From Rhodobiaceae bacterium UBA6963 (GTDB lineage Bacteria; Pseudomonadota; Alphaproteobacteria; RS24), in the NCBI GenBank assembly GCA_002450335.1, contig DJZB01000068.1, positions 39,283 to 86,257 on the forward strand: a DNA stretch of 46,975 nt. Direction: 5' to 3'. The notes beneath the pieces were generated by a model that was not told the origin of the DNA, searched no databases, and worked only from the letters and a program-made list of their open reading frames with translations. Below, in pieces: positions 26,726 through 35,684 of this stretch. Position 1 is the stretch's first letter. The number at the start of each line of letters is the position of its first letter. The position numbers and the translations under genes were made by a program.

Positions 26726-27766
26726 ATGGTAGATAGTCGTTTCTATCCCCCTGGTCAGACTTTTTCAATTGCTGAAATAGCCGGATTTCTGGATGCAGAA
26801 ATCAAGCAGGGGGATGGGATTGCCTCTATTAATGGCGTTTCAAATTTGTTGAATGCCGGGCAGAACGACATTGTTTTCTTCAATGATGCTAAATATAAAA
26901 ATGACTTAGCGGTCACCAAAGCGGGGGCTTTATTAATATCTACCCGCGATGAGGACAATATTTCCAATTTTCCGGCCGCTGTATTGCTCGTAGATAACCC
27001 TTATAAATCTTATGCATTGATTGCTCAGAAGATTTTCCCTGATCAGGCGCAAACAAAACCTGTAGCGGGACTTCAGGCAGAGCAAATTCATCCTGATGCA
27101 ATTATCGGTAAAGATGTTGAGATTGGTTTTGGCGCTGTGATTGGTGCCGGAGCTGAAATTGGTGATGAGACAATAATTGGAGCCAATGCGGTCATTGGCC
27201 CGGGTTGTGTTGTAGGACGCCGATCAGTTATTGGGGCAAATAGCGTTGTGCAATTTGCTCTCATTGGGGATGATGTTCATATCCACCCGAATGTTTCAAT
27301 CGGGCAAGACGGTTTTGGTTATGCGCCTGATTTTTCAGGTCATGTAAAAATTCCACAATTGGGCAGGGTTATTATTCAAAGCCATGTAAGCATTGGTGTT
27401 GGGGCTGACATAGACAGAGGCACTCTCAACGATACCGTGATAGGGGAAGGCACTAAATTAGACAGTCAGGTGCATGTCGCTCATAATGTTCAAATTGGGC
27501 GTCACTGTTTGATTGCCGGACAAGTTGGTTTTGCCGGAAGCTCAATAATTGAAGATTATGTTATGTCCGGTGGGCAAGTAGCTTTTAACGGGCATATTCA
27601 TGTTGGAAAAGGGGCCAGAATACTTGGGGCTTCCGTTGTTGTAAAAAACATCCCTGCGGGTCAGGAAGTTGCCGGGTATCCCGCTCGAGCTTCGTCACTT
27701 TGGCGCAAAGAAACAGCATTAATCAGCCGACTTCTTAAAAAGAGAAAAACAACTAAAAGCGAGTAA
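26726..27766 (+). CDS. lpxD: UDP-3-O-(3-hydroxyacyl)glucosamine N-acyltransferase
   Basis: Third step of lipid A synthesis: transfers a 3-hydroxyacyl chain from ACP to UDP-3-O-acylglucosamine. It has 346 residues. An N-terminal uridine-binding domain (about 1-105, with NDIVFFNDAKY) is followed by a left-handed beta helix of hexapeptide repeats (IGKDVEIGFGAVIG and others). The catalytic-histidine region VAHNVQIGRHCLIAGQVG and a C-terminal helix follow. fabZ normally comes next in proteobacteria but is absent here; lpxA follows after 71 bases. Confidence 0.95.
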   Translation: MVDSRFYPPGQTFSIAEIAGFLDAEIKQGDGIASINGVSNLLNAGQNDIVFFNDAKYKNDLAVTKAGALLISTRDEDNISNFPAAVLLVDNPYKSYALIAQKIFPDQAQTKPVAGLQAEQIHPDAIIGKDVEIGFGAVIGAGAEIGDETIIGANAVIGPGCVVGRRSVIGANSVVQFALIGDDVHIHPNVSIGQDGFGYAPDFSGHVKIPQLGRVIIQSHVSIGVGADIDRGTLNDTVIGEGTKLDSQVHVAHNVQIGRHCLIAGQVGFAGSSIIEDYVMSGGQVAFNGHIHVGKGARILGASVVVKNIPAGQEVAGYPARASSLWRKETALISRLLKKRKTTKSE

Positions 27767-27837
27767 ATTAATTTGTTTTCACCACATAGAATCTAACGCA
27801 ATATGTCTTGCAATCCCTGATTGAGGACAAATCAGCT

Positions 27838-28635
27838 ATGAGTAATATACATCCAACAGCCGTAGTAGATAAAGGCGCAGAAATCGGGAATGGCGTTGAG
27901 ATTGGCCCTTTTTGTGTGGTTGGCCCAAATGTAAAAATTGGTGATAATACCGTTTTGCATTCACATGTAAGTATCGCAGGTCATACAACCCTTGGCACGG
28001 GTAATGAAATTTTTCCCTATGCATCATTGGGTCATATTCCTCAAGACCTGAAATTCAATAATGAGAAAAGTTTTCTTGAAATTGGGAATGGCAATCGTAT
28101 TCGTGAAAATGTCACCATAAACCTTGGCACAGAGGGTGGAGGCGGTGTTACTCGTGTGGGTAATAACGGGCTGTTTATGGTCGGCGCCCACGTCGCCCAT
28201 GATTGTATTGTTGGTGACAATATTGTCATGGCTACTAATTCGGCACTTGGCGGGCATGTGGAAGTTGAGGATAATGTAATTTTTGGCGGATTTAGCGCCA
28301 TTCATCAATTTTCCAAGGCGGGAAAATATTCTTTTATTGGCGCCGGAGCAATGGTCATATCTAATGTTATCCCTTTCGGCACTGTTATGGGGAACAGAGC
28401 ATATCTTGCAGGTTTAAACCTGGTCGGACTTAAGCGCGCAAACTTTAATCGTGAAGATATTCATAGCTTACGTAATGCCTATAAATTATTATTTTCATCT
28501 GTTGATGAAGACATATTGGGAGAACGGGTTCAACAAGCAGAGGAAGAGTTTGGTAAAACACCACTTGTGAAGGACTTATTGAGTTTCATTAAATCTATCG
28601 ACAAGCGGGGTATATGTTTACCTCAACAAAATTAA
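27838..28635 (+). CDS. lpxA: UDP-N-acetylglucosamine acyltransferase
   Basis: First step of lipid A synthesis: adds a 3-hydroxyacyl group to the 3-OH of UDP-GlcNAc. It has 265 residues. Hexapeptide repeats run from IHPTAVVDKGAEIG to about residue 190, with the catalytic-site segment GAHVAHDC at about 116-123 and the SHVSIAGHT motif. A helical C-terminal domain follows. The start ATG 27838 is chosen because homologues begin MSxIHPTA and GAGGA lies upstream; a TTG at 27808 is in frame but weaker. The 71 bases separating it from lpxD hold no gene. Confidence 0.95.
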   Translation: MSNIHPTAVVDKGAEIGNGVEIGPFCVVGPNVKIGDNTVLHSHVSIAGHTTLGTGNEIFPYASLGHIPQDLKFNNEKSFLEIGNGNRIRENVTINLGTEGGGGVTRVGNNGLFMVGAHVAHDCIVGDNIVMATNSALGGHVEVEDNVIFGGFSAIHQFSKAGKYSFIGAGAMVISNVIPFGTVMGNRAYLAGLNLVGLKRANFNREDIHSLRNAYKLLFSSVDEDILGERVQQAEEEFGKTPLVKDLLSFIKSIDKRGICLPQQN

Positions 28636-28655
28636 AAATTAATAAGTGAATAAGC

Positions 28656-29501
28656 ATGGCGAGCAAATCACAAAAATTGGGTGTTATTGCTGGGAATGGC
28701 GCCTTACCCGGTATGGTTATCAAGGCAGCACGAAATCAAGGTTATGATGTTTGTGTCTTTGGCATAATTGGTGCCTATGACTCAAGGCTGGAAGTGGATT
28801 GTAAAATTCCGCTTCAGCAACTTGGACAAACTTTTCGAGCCATTAAAAAAAACAAGTGTACTGAAGTTGTGATTGTGGGCGGGGTAACCCGGCCCAATCT
28901 TTTGAGTTTTATTCCTGATTTGGAAACCATGAAGTTTTGTACGCGTGTAACGTTACAAGCCAGAAAAAACGGGATTGGCGATGATGCGGTTTTGAGAATA
29001 CTTATCAGTGTATTTGAAAAACACGGCATTACTATTCTTGCCGCAAATGATATTATTGAAGATATTATGGCGCCGACAGGAGTTTTGACAAAATCCAAAC
29101 CTACAAAGAGTAATGATATTGATATCAATAGAGGTCGTATTGTTACCGACGCAATAGGTGACTTGGATATTGGTCAATGTTGTGTTGTCTGTCGTGGACA
29201 GGTTCTTGCAGTGGAGGGGCCTGAGGGCACGGATGAGATGTTAAAGCGGGTTGCACAACTTTCTCAGAAAATGAAAGGTAGTCTGAAGAAACGCGAGGGG
29301 GTGCTTGTTAAACTTCCTAAGCCAAATCAAGATCGCCGGATTGATATGCCGACAATTGGTCTAACAACTATTGAAAATGCTTCTTTTGCCGGTCTTGCAG
29401 GCATCGCATATGCAGGTGAAGCAACCCAATTTATTGACGTAGATGCGTGCATGAAGCGGGCAAATGAACTTGGTATGTTCTTAATCGGTTTAAAACCCTG
29501 A
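28656..29501 (+). CDS. lpxI: UDP-2,3-diacylglucosamine pyrophosphatase LpxI
   Basis: Hydrolyses UDP-2,3-diacylglucosamine to lipid X, the step done by the unrelated LpxH in E. coli. It has 281 residues of the DUF1009 family. It begins KLGVIAGNGALPGMVIKAA and has the diagnostic central segment GIGDDAVLRILISVFEKHG and a C-terminal KLPKPNQDRRIDMPTIGLTT region. LpxI is the usual form in alphaproteobacteria. It lies between lpxA and lpxB, and its TGA overlaps the lpxB ATG (TGATG). Confidence 0.95.
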   Translation: MASKSQKLGVIAGNGALPGMVIKAARNQGYDVCVFGIIGAYDSRLEVDCKIPLQQLGQTFRAIKKNKCTEVVIVGGVTRPNLLSFIPDLETMKFCTRVTLQARKNGIGDDAVLRILISVFEKHGITILAANDIIEDIMAPTGVLTKSKPTKSNDIDINRGRIVTDAIGDLDIGQCCVVCRGQVLAVEGPEGTDEMLKRVAQLSQKMKGSLKKREGVLVKLPKPNQDRRIDMPTIGLTTIENASFAGLAGIAYAGEATQFIDVDACMKRANELGMFLIGLKP

Positions 29502-30673
29502 TGGGTCTTCATTTAACAATTATTGCAGGGGAAACATCCGGTGATCTTTTGGGCGCCAGATTAATCGCTGCTCTTAAACGTCGAGTTCCGGATATTGAGT
29601 TTTCCGGCGTAGGGGGAATTGAAATGACAAAAGCGGGCATCCAATCCGTTTTCCCTATGGAAGATATATCAGTGATGGGTTTGCAAGAAATTCTGCCTCG
29701 ACTGAAATTAATTTATCGGCGGATAGATGAGACAGTTAAGTCTATTAGTCAATCTGATACAGATGCCATTATTTTTATTGATAGCCCCGAGTTCGCAGTT
29801 CGCGTCGCAAAGCGTATTCGGCGGGCAAGACCAGATTTGCCAATGATTAAATATGGTGCGCCAACTGTTTGGGGCTGGCGTCCGGGGCGGGCAAAAGCTA
29901 TTAAGCCATATTACAATCTTATTCTTGCTTTGCTTCCTTTTGAACCGCGTGTTTACCGGTATCTTAATGGGTCTGAATGTCGATATGTTGGCCACCCTGC
30001 GGTTGCAAACTTGCCAACTGATGAGCATGTTAAAGCGTTTAAAAATAAATTTAACATTGTTGAGGGAGAGAAAATTCTTGCTTTACTGCCGGGCAGCCGT
30101 GTTGGTGAGGTTAATCGGTTGAATGAGCCCTTTATAGAGACACTTCGTAAGCTTGAAGATAAGAAGCAAAACCTAAGAGTCTTTATTCCTGCTGTTCCTC
30201 ACATCCGCGATAAAATTGAAGAGGCTTTAAAGCAAAAAGAGAGTGGGCTTGAGAAGTTCCAGATAACCTTGATTGAGGGAGAAGATGACAAGCTTGGTCT
30301 TTTTGGGTGTGCTACGGCAGCTCTAGCTGCCTCTGGCACAGTTTCTTTGGAGTTAGCGTTGGCAGGGGTGCCTACTGTCGTAGGCTATGATATTGAAAGA
30401 TGGCTGGCTTACTTTGTTATAAGGGTTGCTAGAATCCCTTCTGTTGTTATGCCTAATCTTATACTTGATAAGCCTGTCATACCGGAGTTTCTCCTTCACA
30501 GATGCACAGCGGAGAACTTATCAGCTGCATTGCAGCCCCTATTGGATGAGAACAGTGAAGCACGCAACAATCAGATTGAAGCGTTTAAAGCTCTTAAAGA
30601 TATTATGACTACTGAAACTGATGACCCAAGTTCAGAGACAGCAAAACAATTACTGGATTTTCTAACTAGTTAG
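29501..30673 (+). CDS. lpxB: Lipid-A-disaccharide synthase
   Basis: Glycosyltransferase (family GT19) that joins lipid X to UDP-2,3-diacylglucosamine. It has 390 residues. It starts with the typical IIAGETSGDLLGARLIAALK, followed by FSGVGGIEMTKAGI, the FIDSPEFAVRVAK region and YGAPTVWGWRPGRAK. The donor-site part contains LLPGSRVGEVNRL and ASGTVSLELALAGVPTVVGY. It is the last gene of the forward envelope run, and its stop codon region overlaps that of gltA on the other strand by four bases. Confidence 0.95.
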   Translation: MGLHLTIIAGETSGDLLGARLIAALKRRVPDIEFSGVGGIEMTKAGIQSVFPMEDISVMGLQEILPRLKLIYRRIDETVKSISQSDTDAIIFIDSPEFAVRVAKRIRRARPDLPMIKYGAPTVWGWRPGRAKAIKPYYNLILALLPFEPRVYRYLNGSECRYVGHPAVANLPTDEHVKAFKNKFNIVEGEKILALLPGSRVGEVNRLNEPFIETLRKLEDKKQNLRVFIPAVPHIRDKIEEALKQKESGLEKFQITLIEGEDDKLGLFGCATAALAASGTVSLELALAGVPTVVGYDIERWLAYFVIRVARIPSVVMPNLILDKPVIPEFLLHRCTAENLSAALQPLLDENSEARNNQIEAFKALKDIMTTETDDPSSETAKQLLDFLTS

Positions 30674-31971
30674 CGTTTTTCAACAGGAACGTAATCGCGT
30701 TGCGTTGAACCTATATAAAGCTGACGTGGTCGGCCAATTCTTTGACTTGGATCTTCAATCATTTCATTCCATTGAGATACCCAGCCAACAGTTCTTGCAA
30801 GGGCAAATAAAACTGTAAACATTGTGGTTGGGAAGCCCATAGCTTTAAGAGTAATGCCGGAGTAAAAATCAATATTTGGATAGAGTTTTTTCTCCACAAA
30901 ATAATCATCGCTTAATGCAATACGTTCGAGTTCCATTGCCACATCAAGTAATGGATCGTCTTTAATGCCAAGCTCACCCAAAACCTCATGACAAGTTTTG
31001 TGCATAACACGGGCACGCGGGTCATAATTTTTATAGACTCTATGGCCGAAGCCCATCAGACGGAACGGGTCATTCTTATCTTTGGCGCGTTGAATAAATT
31101 CAGGGATGCGCTCAACTGAGCCAATCTCAGCCAGCATATCAAGTGCTGCTTCATTGGCGCCGCCATGTGCCGGTCCCCACAAGCAAGCGATACCCGCGGC
31201 AATGCATGCAAAAGGATTAGCACCTGAAGAACCTGCAAGGCGCACGGTTGAAGTAGATGCGTTTTGCTCGTGGTCGGCATGGAGAATAAAAATTCTGTCC
31301 ATAGCGCGGGCGAGAATAGGGTTCACTTCTCTTTGCTCACTTGGAACGGAAAAACACATATGCAGAAAGTTAGCTGCATAGCTAAGATTATTCTGCGGGT
31401 AAGCAAAGGGCTGACCGATATGATATTTATAGGCCATTGCCGCAATAGTTGGAATTTTAGCAATGAGGCGACGGCTGGCTATTTTACGCTGTTCAGGGTC
31501 GTTGATATCCGTACTGTCGTGATAAAATGCAGACAGAGCACCAACAACACCAACCATTATTGCCATTGGGTGAGCGTCACGCCTGAAGCCAGAATAAAAT
31601 TTTTGTAGTTGTTCATGAACCATGGTGTGCATGGTTATGGCTTGTTCAAATTCCTGTAGCTCATCATTATTTGGCAGTTCGCCATGCATGAGCAAATAGC
31701 AAGTCTCAATGAAATTGCCTTTTTCCGCCAATTGTTCAATTGGATAACCGCGGTGCAGGAGAATGCCTTCCTCGCCATCAATATAGGTAATGGAAGATTT
31801 GCAACTCGCAGTGGAGGTGAAGCCGGGGTCATATGTGAACTGACCAGATGAACCATACAGGCCTGAGACATCAATGACGCTGGGGCCTATACTCCCCCCA
31901 TGAACGTTTAAGTTATAGTCGTTTCCGTCTGACTCAAGCTTGGCGGCTGACGCATCTTTAGGCTCGCTCAT
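30670..31971 (-). CDS. gltA: Citrate synthase (type II hexameric form)
   Basis: Condenses acetyl-CoA and oxaloacetate at the entry of the TCA cycle, 433 residues. Active-site landmarks are WGPAHGGANEA (first catalytic histidine), GFGHRVYKNYDPRA (second histidine) and PNIDFYSG (catalytic aspartate). The N-terminal domain around ITYIDGEEGILLHRGYP is typical of the long Gram-negative form. AAGGAG lies 6 bases before the ATG. It converges on lpxB with no terminator space. The upstream gene on the same strand is gltX, 80 bases away. Confidence 0.97.
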   Translation of the reverse strand: MSEPKDASAAKLESDGNDYNLNVHGGSIGPSVIDVSGLYGSSGQFTYDPGFTSTASCKSSITYIDGEEGILLHRGYPIEQLAEKGNFIETCYLLMHGELPNNDELQEFEQAITMHTMVHEQLQKFYSGFRRDAHPMAIMVGVVGALSAFYHDSTDINDPEQRKIASRRLIAKIPTIAAMAYKYHIGQPFAYPQNNLSYAANFLHMCFSVPSEQREVNPILARAMDRIFILHADHEQNASTSTVRLAGSSGANPFACIAAGIACLWGPAHGGANEAALDMLAEIGSVERIPEFIQRAKDKNDPFRLMGFGHRVYKNYDPRARVMHKTCHEVLGELGIKDDPLLDVAMELERIALSDDYFVEKKLYPNIDFYSGITLKAMGFPTTMFTVLFALARTVGWVSQWNEMIEDPSQRIGRPRQLYIGSTQRDYVPVEKR

Positions 31972-32011
31972 TTGAACTCCTTAAGGGGTGTGGATTGAGG
32001 GCAATATAATT

Positions 32012-32058
32012 AAATTGAAGCAAAAATACCATAGGCAGACTGGTTTTTTCTTCAATTT
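32012..32058 (-). terminator. Inverted repeat after gltX, possible terminator
   Basis: AAATTGAAG (32012-32020) and CTTCAATTT (32050-32058) pair perfectly over 9 bases; after one mismatch a further A5/T5 pairing extends the stem towards a loop of about 17 bases. One arm contains the gltX stop codon. On the minus strand the stem is followed by AATTATATT, which is AT-rich but not a clean U run. It could act as a gltX terminator or as a leader element for gltA. Confidence 0.4.
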
Positions 32059-33446
32059 GAGAGAACATCTTCCAGTCTCGCAAGACTTTCCTCTTTGCCG
32101 AGCAGAAGCAATAAATCATAGACACCCAATGGCGATCCGCTTCCGGTCAGCATATTACGCATGACAGGGCCAAATTGTCCTAATTTCAATTCATTTTCTT
32201 CCATAAACTGTCCGAAGAAATTAGCAATGCCATCTTCGTCCCACGCCTCAAGTTTTTGAAGGGCCGGAAAGACATTACGAACATTGACCAGTTTGTCTTC
32301 TGTCAGGCTTTGTAACGCTTTGTCATTTAACTCAATGGGGCGTGCTAGGAATAGGAACCGAAGATTGTCTATGAGATTGTCCAAGCTTTTGGCTGTTTTT
32401 TTAATCATCGGTAGAGCCGACATGAGCTTGGCTTTAGATTCCTGGGAAAGCGCAAGTCGTTCCATAACAATATCTGCTAGAATATCTTCATTACCCTGTT
32501 GAATGTGATGAATATTTGTGGCTTGCATCTTTTCCATGTCCAGTCTCGCGGGGGATTTGCCGATTGCGGCAATGTCAAACCAGTTGATAAATTCCTCTGT
32601 AGAAAAAAGCTCATCATCCCCATGACTCCAACCTAATCTTGCTAAATAATTTCTCATGGCTTCAGGCAGAAACCCCATATCCTTATATGCTTCAACACCC
32701 AGCGCACCATGACGTTTTGAAAGTTTCGCGCCGTCCGGTCCATGAATAAGAGGAATATGGGCATATGCAGGGCGCGACCATTTCAGTGCATCAAAAATTT
32801 GACTTTGCCGTACAGCATTTGTCAAATGATCATCCCCTCGGATAACATGCGTGATGCCCATATCGTGGTCATCTACTACAACTGAAAGATTATATGTTGG
32901 TGTGCCGTCTGAACGCAGGAGAATGAGATCATCCAGTTGGTTGTTTTCAACGGTTACATATCCTTGAACAAGGTCTTCAAGTATGGTTGCACCTTCTGGT
33001 GAGGCTTTAAATCGAACCGTGAATGGCAAATCATCCGGAACGCTTAATTTATTCCGGCATGTGCCGTCATAGCGAATAGGTTTCCCCTCCGCTTTGGCCT
33101 TTTCTCTCATTTCATCAAGGGCATCTTTGGTGCAAGTACATTTATAAGCGAGATCCGAGCTAAGCATCTGCTCGATGACTTCACGGTGACGTTCAATATT
33201 TTGATGCTGATACACGGGTGGTGCGTCGGGTGTCAGGTGAAGCCAATCTAGGCCACTCAGAATTGCTTGTATTGCATCTTCAGTAGAACGCTCTCTGTCT
33301 GTATCTTCAATTCTGAGCAAAAACTTTCCCTGATGTTTACGCGCAAAAGCCCAGCTGAACAAAGCCGTGCGGGCGCCGCCAATATGAAGATAACCAGTCG
33401 GCGAGGGGGCAAATCGTGTGATGATATTTGTCTCAGAGCTAGTCAT
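32052..33446 (-). CDS. gltX: Glutamyl-tRNA synthetase
   Basis: Charges tRNA with glutamate, 464 residues, class I. The HIGH-type motif is HIGG at 21-24 within RFAPSPTGYLHIGGAR, and the KMSKS-type motif is KLSKR near 241-245. A cysteine-containing insertion (YKCTCTKDALDEMREKA and DGTCRNK) resembles the zinc-binding site of E. coli GluRS. A helical anticodon-binding region forms the C-terminus. GGAGAA lies about 12 bases before the ATG. Whether it also charges tRNA-Gln cannot be read here; many alphaproteobacteria rely on gatCAB for that. Confidence 0.95.
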   Translation of the reverse strand: MTSSETNIITRFAPSPTGYLHIGGARTALFSWAFARKHQGKFLLRIEDTDRERSTEDAIQAILSGLDWLHLTPDAPPVYQHQNIERHREVIEQMLSSDLAYKCTCTKDALDEMREKAKAEGKPIRYDGTCRNKLSVPDDLPFTVRFKASPEGATILEDLVQGYVTVENNQLDDLILLRSDGTPTYNLSVVVDDHDMGITHVIRGDDHLTNAVRQSQIFDALKWSRPAYAHIPLIHGPDGAKLSKRHGALGVEAYKDMGFLPEAMRNYLARLGWSHGDDELFSTEEFINWFDIAAIGKSPARLDMEKMQATNIHHIQQGNEDILADIVMERLALSQESKAKLMSALPMIKKTAKSLDNLIDNLRFLFLARPIELNDKALQSLTEDKLVNVRNVFPALQKLEAWDEDGIANFFGQFMEENELKLGQFGPVMRNMLTGSGSPLGVYDLLLLLGKEESLARLEDVLSN

Positions 33447-33605
33447 ATTGCTTGTGGTTCTCCTGAATACACGCCTCGGTTGCTGGTGACGGCTGCCCTA
33501 ATAGTGGAAACTCTCTGTTAAAGAAGTTTACCAGCTTAGTTAATTCTGCGTTCATATCATAGAGCAAGGAGTTCGTCAGTCATCAAAACAAAAATTAATA
33601 TACTG

Positions 33606-35681
33606 ATGTCCCTTTTTCATGACGGGTTCAAAGGCCAATATTTTTTATGGACACCGGTAATTTTCTCCATCGGTATTATCATCTATTTCTGTCTCCCTTT
33701 TGAACCTATGGACATGCCGATTATGCTTGTTCCCTTAACGGCGTTAGGGTTGGGTATTTTGCTGTCTGTCCGTCAGCCTCATCAGACATTAAAATATGTC
33801 GGTTTATCGCTGATGATTTTTTCCGCAGGCTTTTTGTTTGCACAGTTTGAGACATCTCGTGCTGATAGCCCATTTTTAAAATATCCGATTACAACAGATG
33901 TTGAAGCGGTTATTGAATGGCAAGAAAAGCGCGTTAATGGAAGTCTGTTTATCTTAAAGGTTGTAGAGGCTGATAAAATTCATCCTCGTTTCCGCCCTTA
34001 CCGGGTGAGAGTTTATGGAAAGCAGGCTTTCTTGGAAAACACCCATCCGGGATGTGAGGTGTCGGTTCGACTTCAACTCCGACCCGGTGAATTTGCAATT
34101 TGGCCTGAAGGTTATGAGCCACGTTTTGTATCACATTTTCGTCAAGAAGGTGCTGTTGGTTTCATTCGAGAATTTAAATCCATTAATTGTAAAAACTTCG
34201 AAAATCCCTCAATTGAGATATCGCATAGAGAGCGTTTCTCATTCTGGATATCACAAAAAAGATTGGCACTCTCGGATCGTATCACATCCGTTATGTCACC
34301 TTCGGCAGGTGGGATTGCCGCGGCATTAATTACCGGTTTGCGTGGGCAGATAAAACCCGCGGACAGAGAAACGCTCAGGCATACCGGTCTTGCACACATG
34401 CTCGCAATATCCGGTATGCACATGGCGATGTTTGCCGGCACGGTCTATGCTCTAACGGGTCTGTTATTCGCTTTTGTTCCTGTGCTGGTTCAATCGCACA
34501 ATACACGCATCCTACGGGTTGTTATTGCGTGGTCATTTGGACTTTTTTATCTGTTCATCTCTGGCGGGATGGTGGCAACACAACGCGCTTTCATCATGAT
34601 GTCATTGGTGTTTCTCGCCATTATTCTTGGGCGTGCGGCACTAACAATGCGTAATGTCGCGCTGGCAGCTTTAGCGGTTTTGCTCATTGCGCCGCAATCC
34701 GTGATGCAGGCAAGTTTTCAAATGTCTTTCTCAGCTGTTGTGGCATTGGTTGCTTTTTATGAGGTCTATGGCAGGGGAAGGTTAATGCCTTGGCCAAAGC
34801 GTCGGATTGGACTTGTTGAAAAAAATCTTCGGCTTGTCTGGCTCTATTTTATTGCTTTGTTTATGACCAGTATCATTGCGGGGTTAACAACAGGTTATGT
34901 CGGGATTATCCATTTCAATCTGATTGGTGTCTATGGACTTCTGGCAAATCTTCTGGCAATGCCGATACTTGGGGTCGTGATTATGCCGGCGGCAATGGTT
35001 GCTTTAATTGCCATGCCGTTTCAGATGGAAGAAACCCCGCTTTTGGTTATGCAATGGGGGATTGAGCAAGCTCTTATAGCTGCCAATTGGTGCCTTACCC
35101 TTCCTGCTCCAGTAACGTATATAGCCGCTTCGCCAAAGCTTGCACTCCCATTGTTTGGTATAGCTTTAGTTTGGCTGTGTCTGGTTAAAAGTAAATTGAG
35201 ACATGTTGCGTGGCCCGTGCTTTTGGTGGTGTCACTCATGATGGGGCAGGGCAAAAAGCCGGATTTAATAATTAACGGCAATGCCAGTCATGTGGCAGCA
35301 CGTCAATTGGATGGTTCATTTATGATCATCTCTAAAACCAAAAACAGCTTTGTGCCGTCCCGCTGGTTGCTGAGTGCCGGCGATGACCGCAAAGCTAAAG
35401 AGGTACAGAAGGTTTGCGTAAAAGCTGCTTGTTACCTTCCTATAAAAGATAAGCGGCTAGCTGTCGTTTACAAAAGTTCAGCAATAGCTGAGGCGTGTAT
35501 CAAGGCAGATATGGTTATTTTAGCTACCAGAAATAAAAAGACGTTCTCTTGTCCATTGGTATTTCATAGAAAAATGTCAAAACCTGGAGAGACGTTATTT
35601 TATGAATTCAAAATAGGCAGTGATGTACCCACCCATTATGCCGGTGGATTAAAAAATAAAAAAAGAATTTGGTTGAATTAG
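33606..35681 (+). CDS. comEC: ComEC/Rec2 family competence membrane protein
   Basis: Predicted inner-membrane channel for DNA uptake, 691 residues. N-terminal helices are followed by a DUF4131 soluble region (about 95-200) and the competence domain from about residue 225, with the signature GLAHMLAISGMHMAMFAG and then many membrane helices, including SGGMVATQRAFIMM. The C-terminal 140 residues are soluble, but I see no HxHxDH zinc motif, so the metallo-beta-lactamase domain of Bacillus ComEC is absent or degenerate, which is common in this class. No clear Shine-Dalgarno is seen before ATG 33606. Its stop is 3 bases from that of lexA. Confidence 0.88.
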   Translation: MSLFHDGFKGQYFLWTPVIFSIGIIIYFCLPFEPMDMPIMLVPLTALGLGILLSVRQPHQTLKYVGLSLMIFSAGFLFAQFETSRADSPFLKYPITTDVEAVIEWQEKRVNGSLFILKVVEADKIHPRFRPYRVRVYGKQAFLENTHPGCEVSVRLQLRPGEFAIWPEGYEPRFVSHFRQEGAVGFIREFKSINCKNFENPSIEISHRERFSFWISQKRLALSDRITSVMSPSAGGIAAALITGLRGQIKPADRETLRHTGLAHMLAISGMHMAMFAGTVYALTGLLFAFVPVLVQSHNTRILRVVIAWSFGLFYLFISGGMVATQRAFIMMSLVFLAIILGRAALTMRNVALAALAVLLIAPQSVMQASFQMSFSAVVALVAFYEVYGRGRLMPWPKRRIGLVEKNLRLVWLYFIALFMTSIIAGLTTGYVGIIHFNLIGVYGLLANLLAMPILGVVIMPAAMVALIAMPFQMEETPLLVMQWGIEQALIAANWCLTLPAPVTYIAASPKLALPLFGIALVWLCLVKSKLRHVAWPVLLVVSLMMGQGKKPDLIINGNASHVAARQLDGSFMIISKTKNSFVPSRWLLSAGDDRKAKEVQKVCVKAACYLPIKDKRLAVVYKSSAIAEACIKADMVILATRNKKTFSCPLVFHRKMSKPGETLFYEFKIGSDVPTHYAGGLKNKKRIWLN

Positions 35682-35684
35682 GCT

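Noticed and set aside
33440..33556. Possible minus-strand small ORF ending over the gltX start
   Set aside because: Careful reading gives a TAA six codons after the ATG (MNAELN then stop). The remaining open frame has no ATG start.
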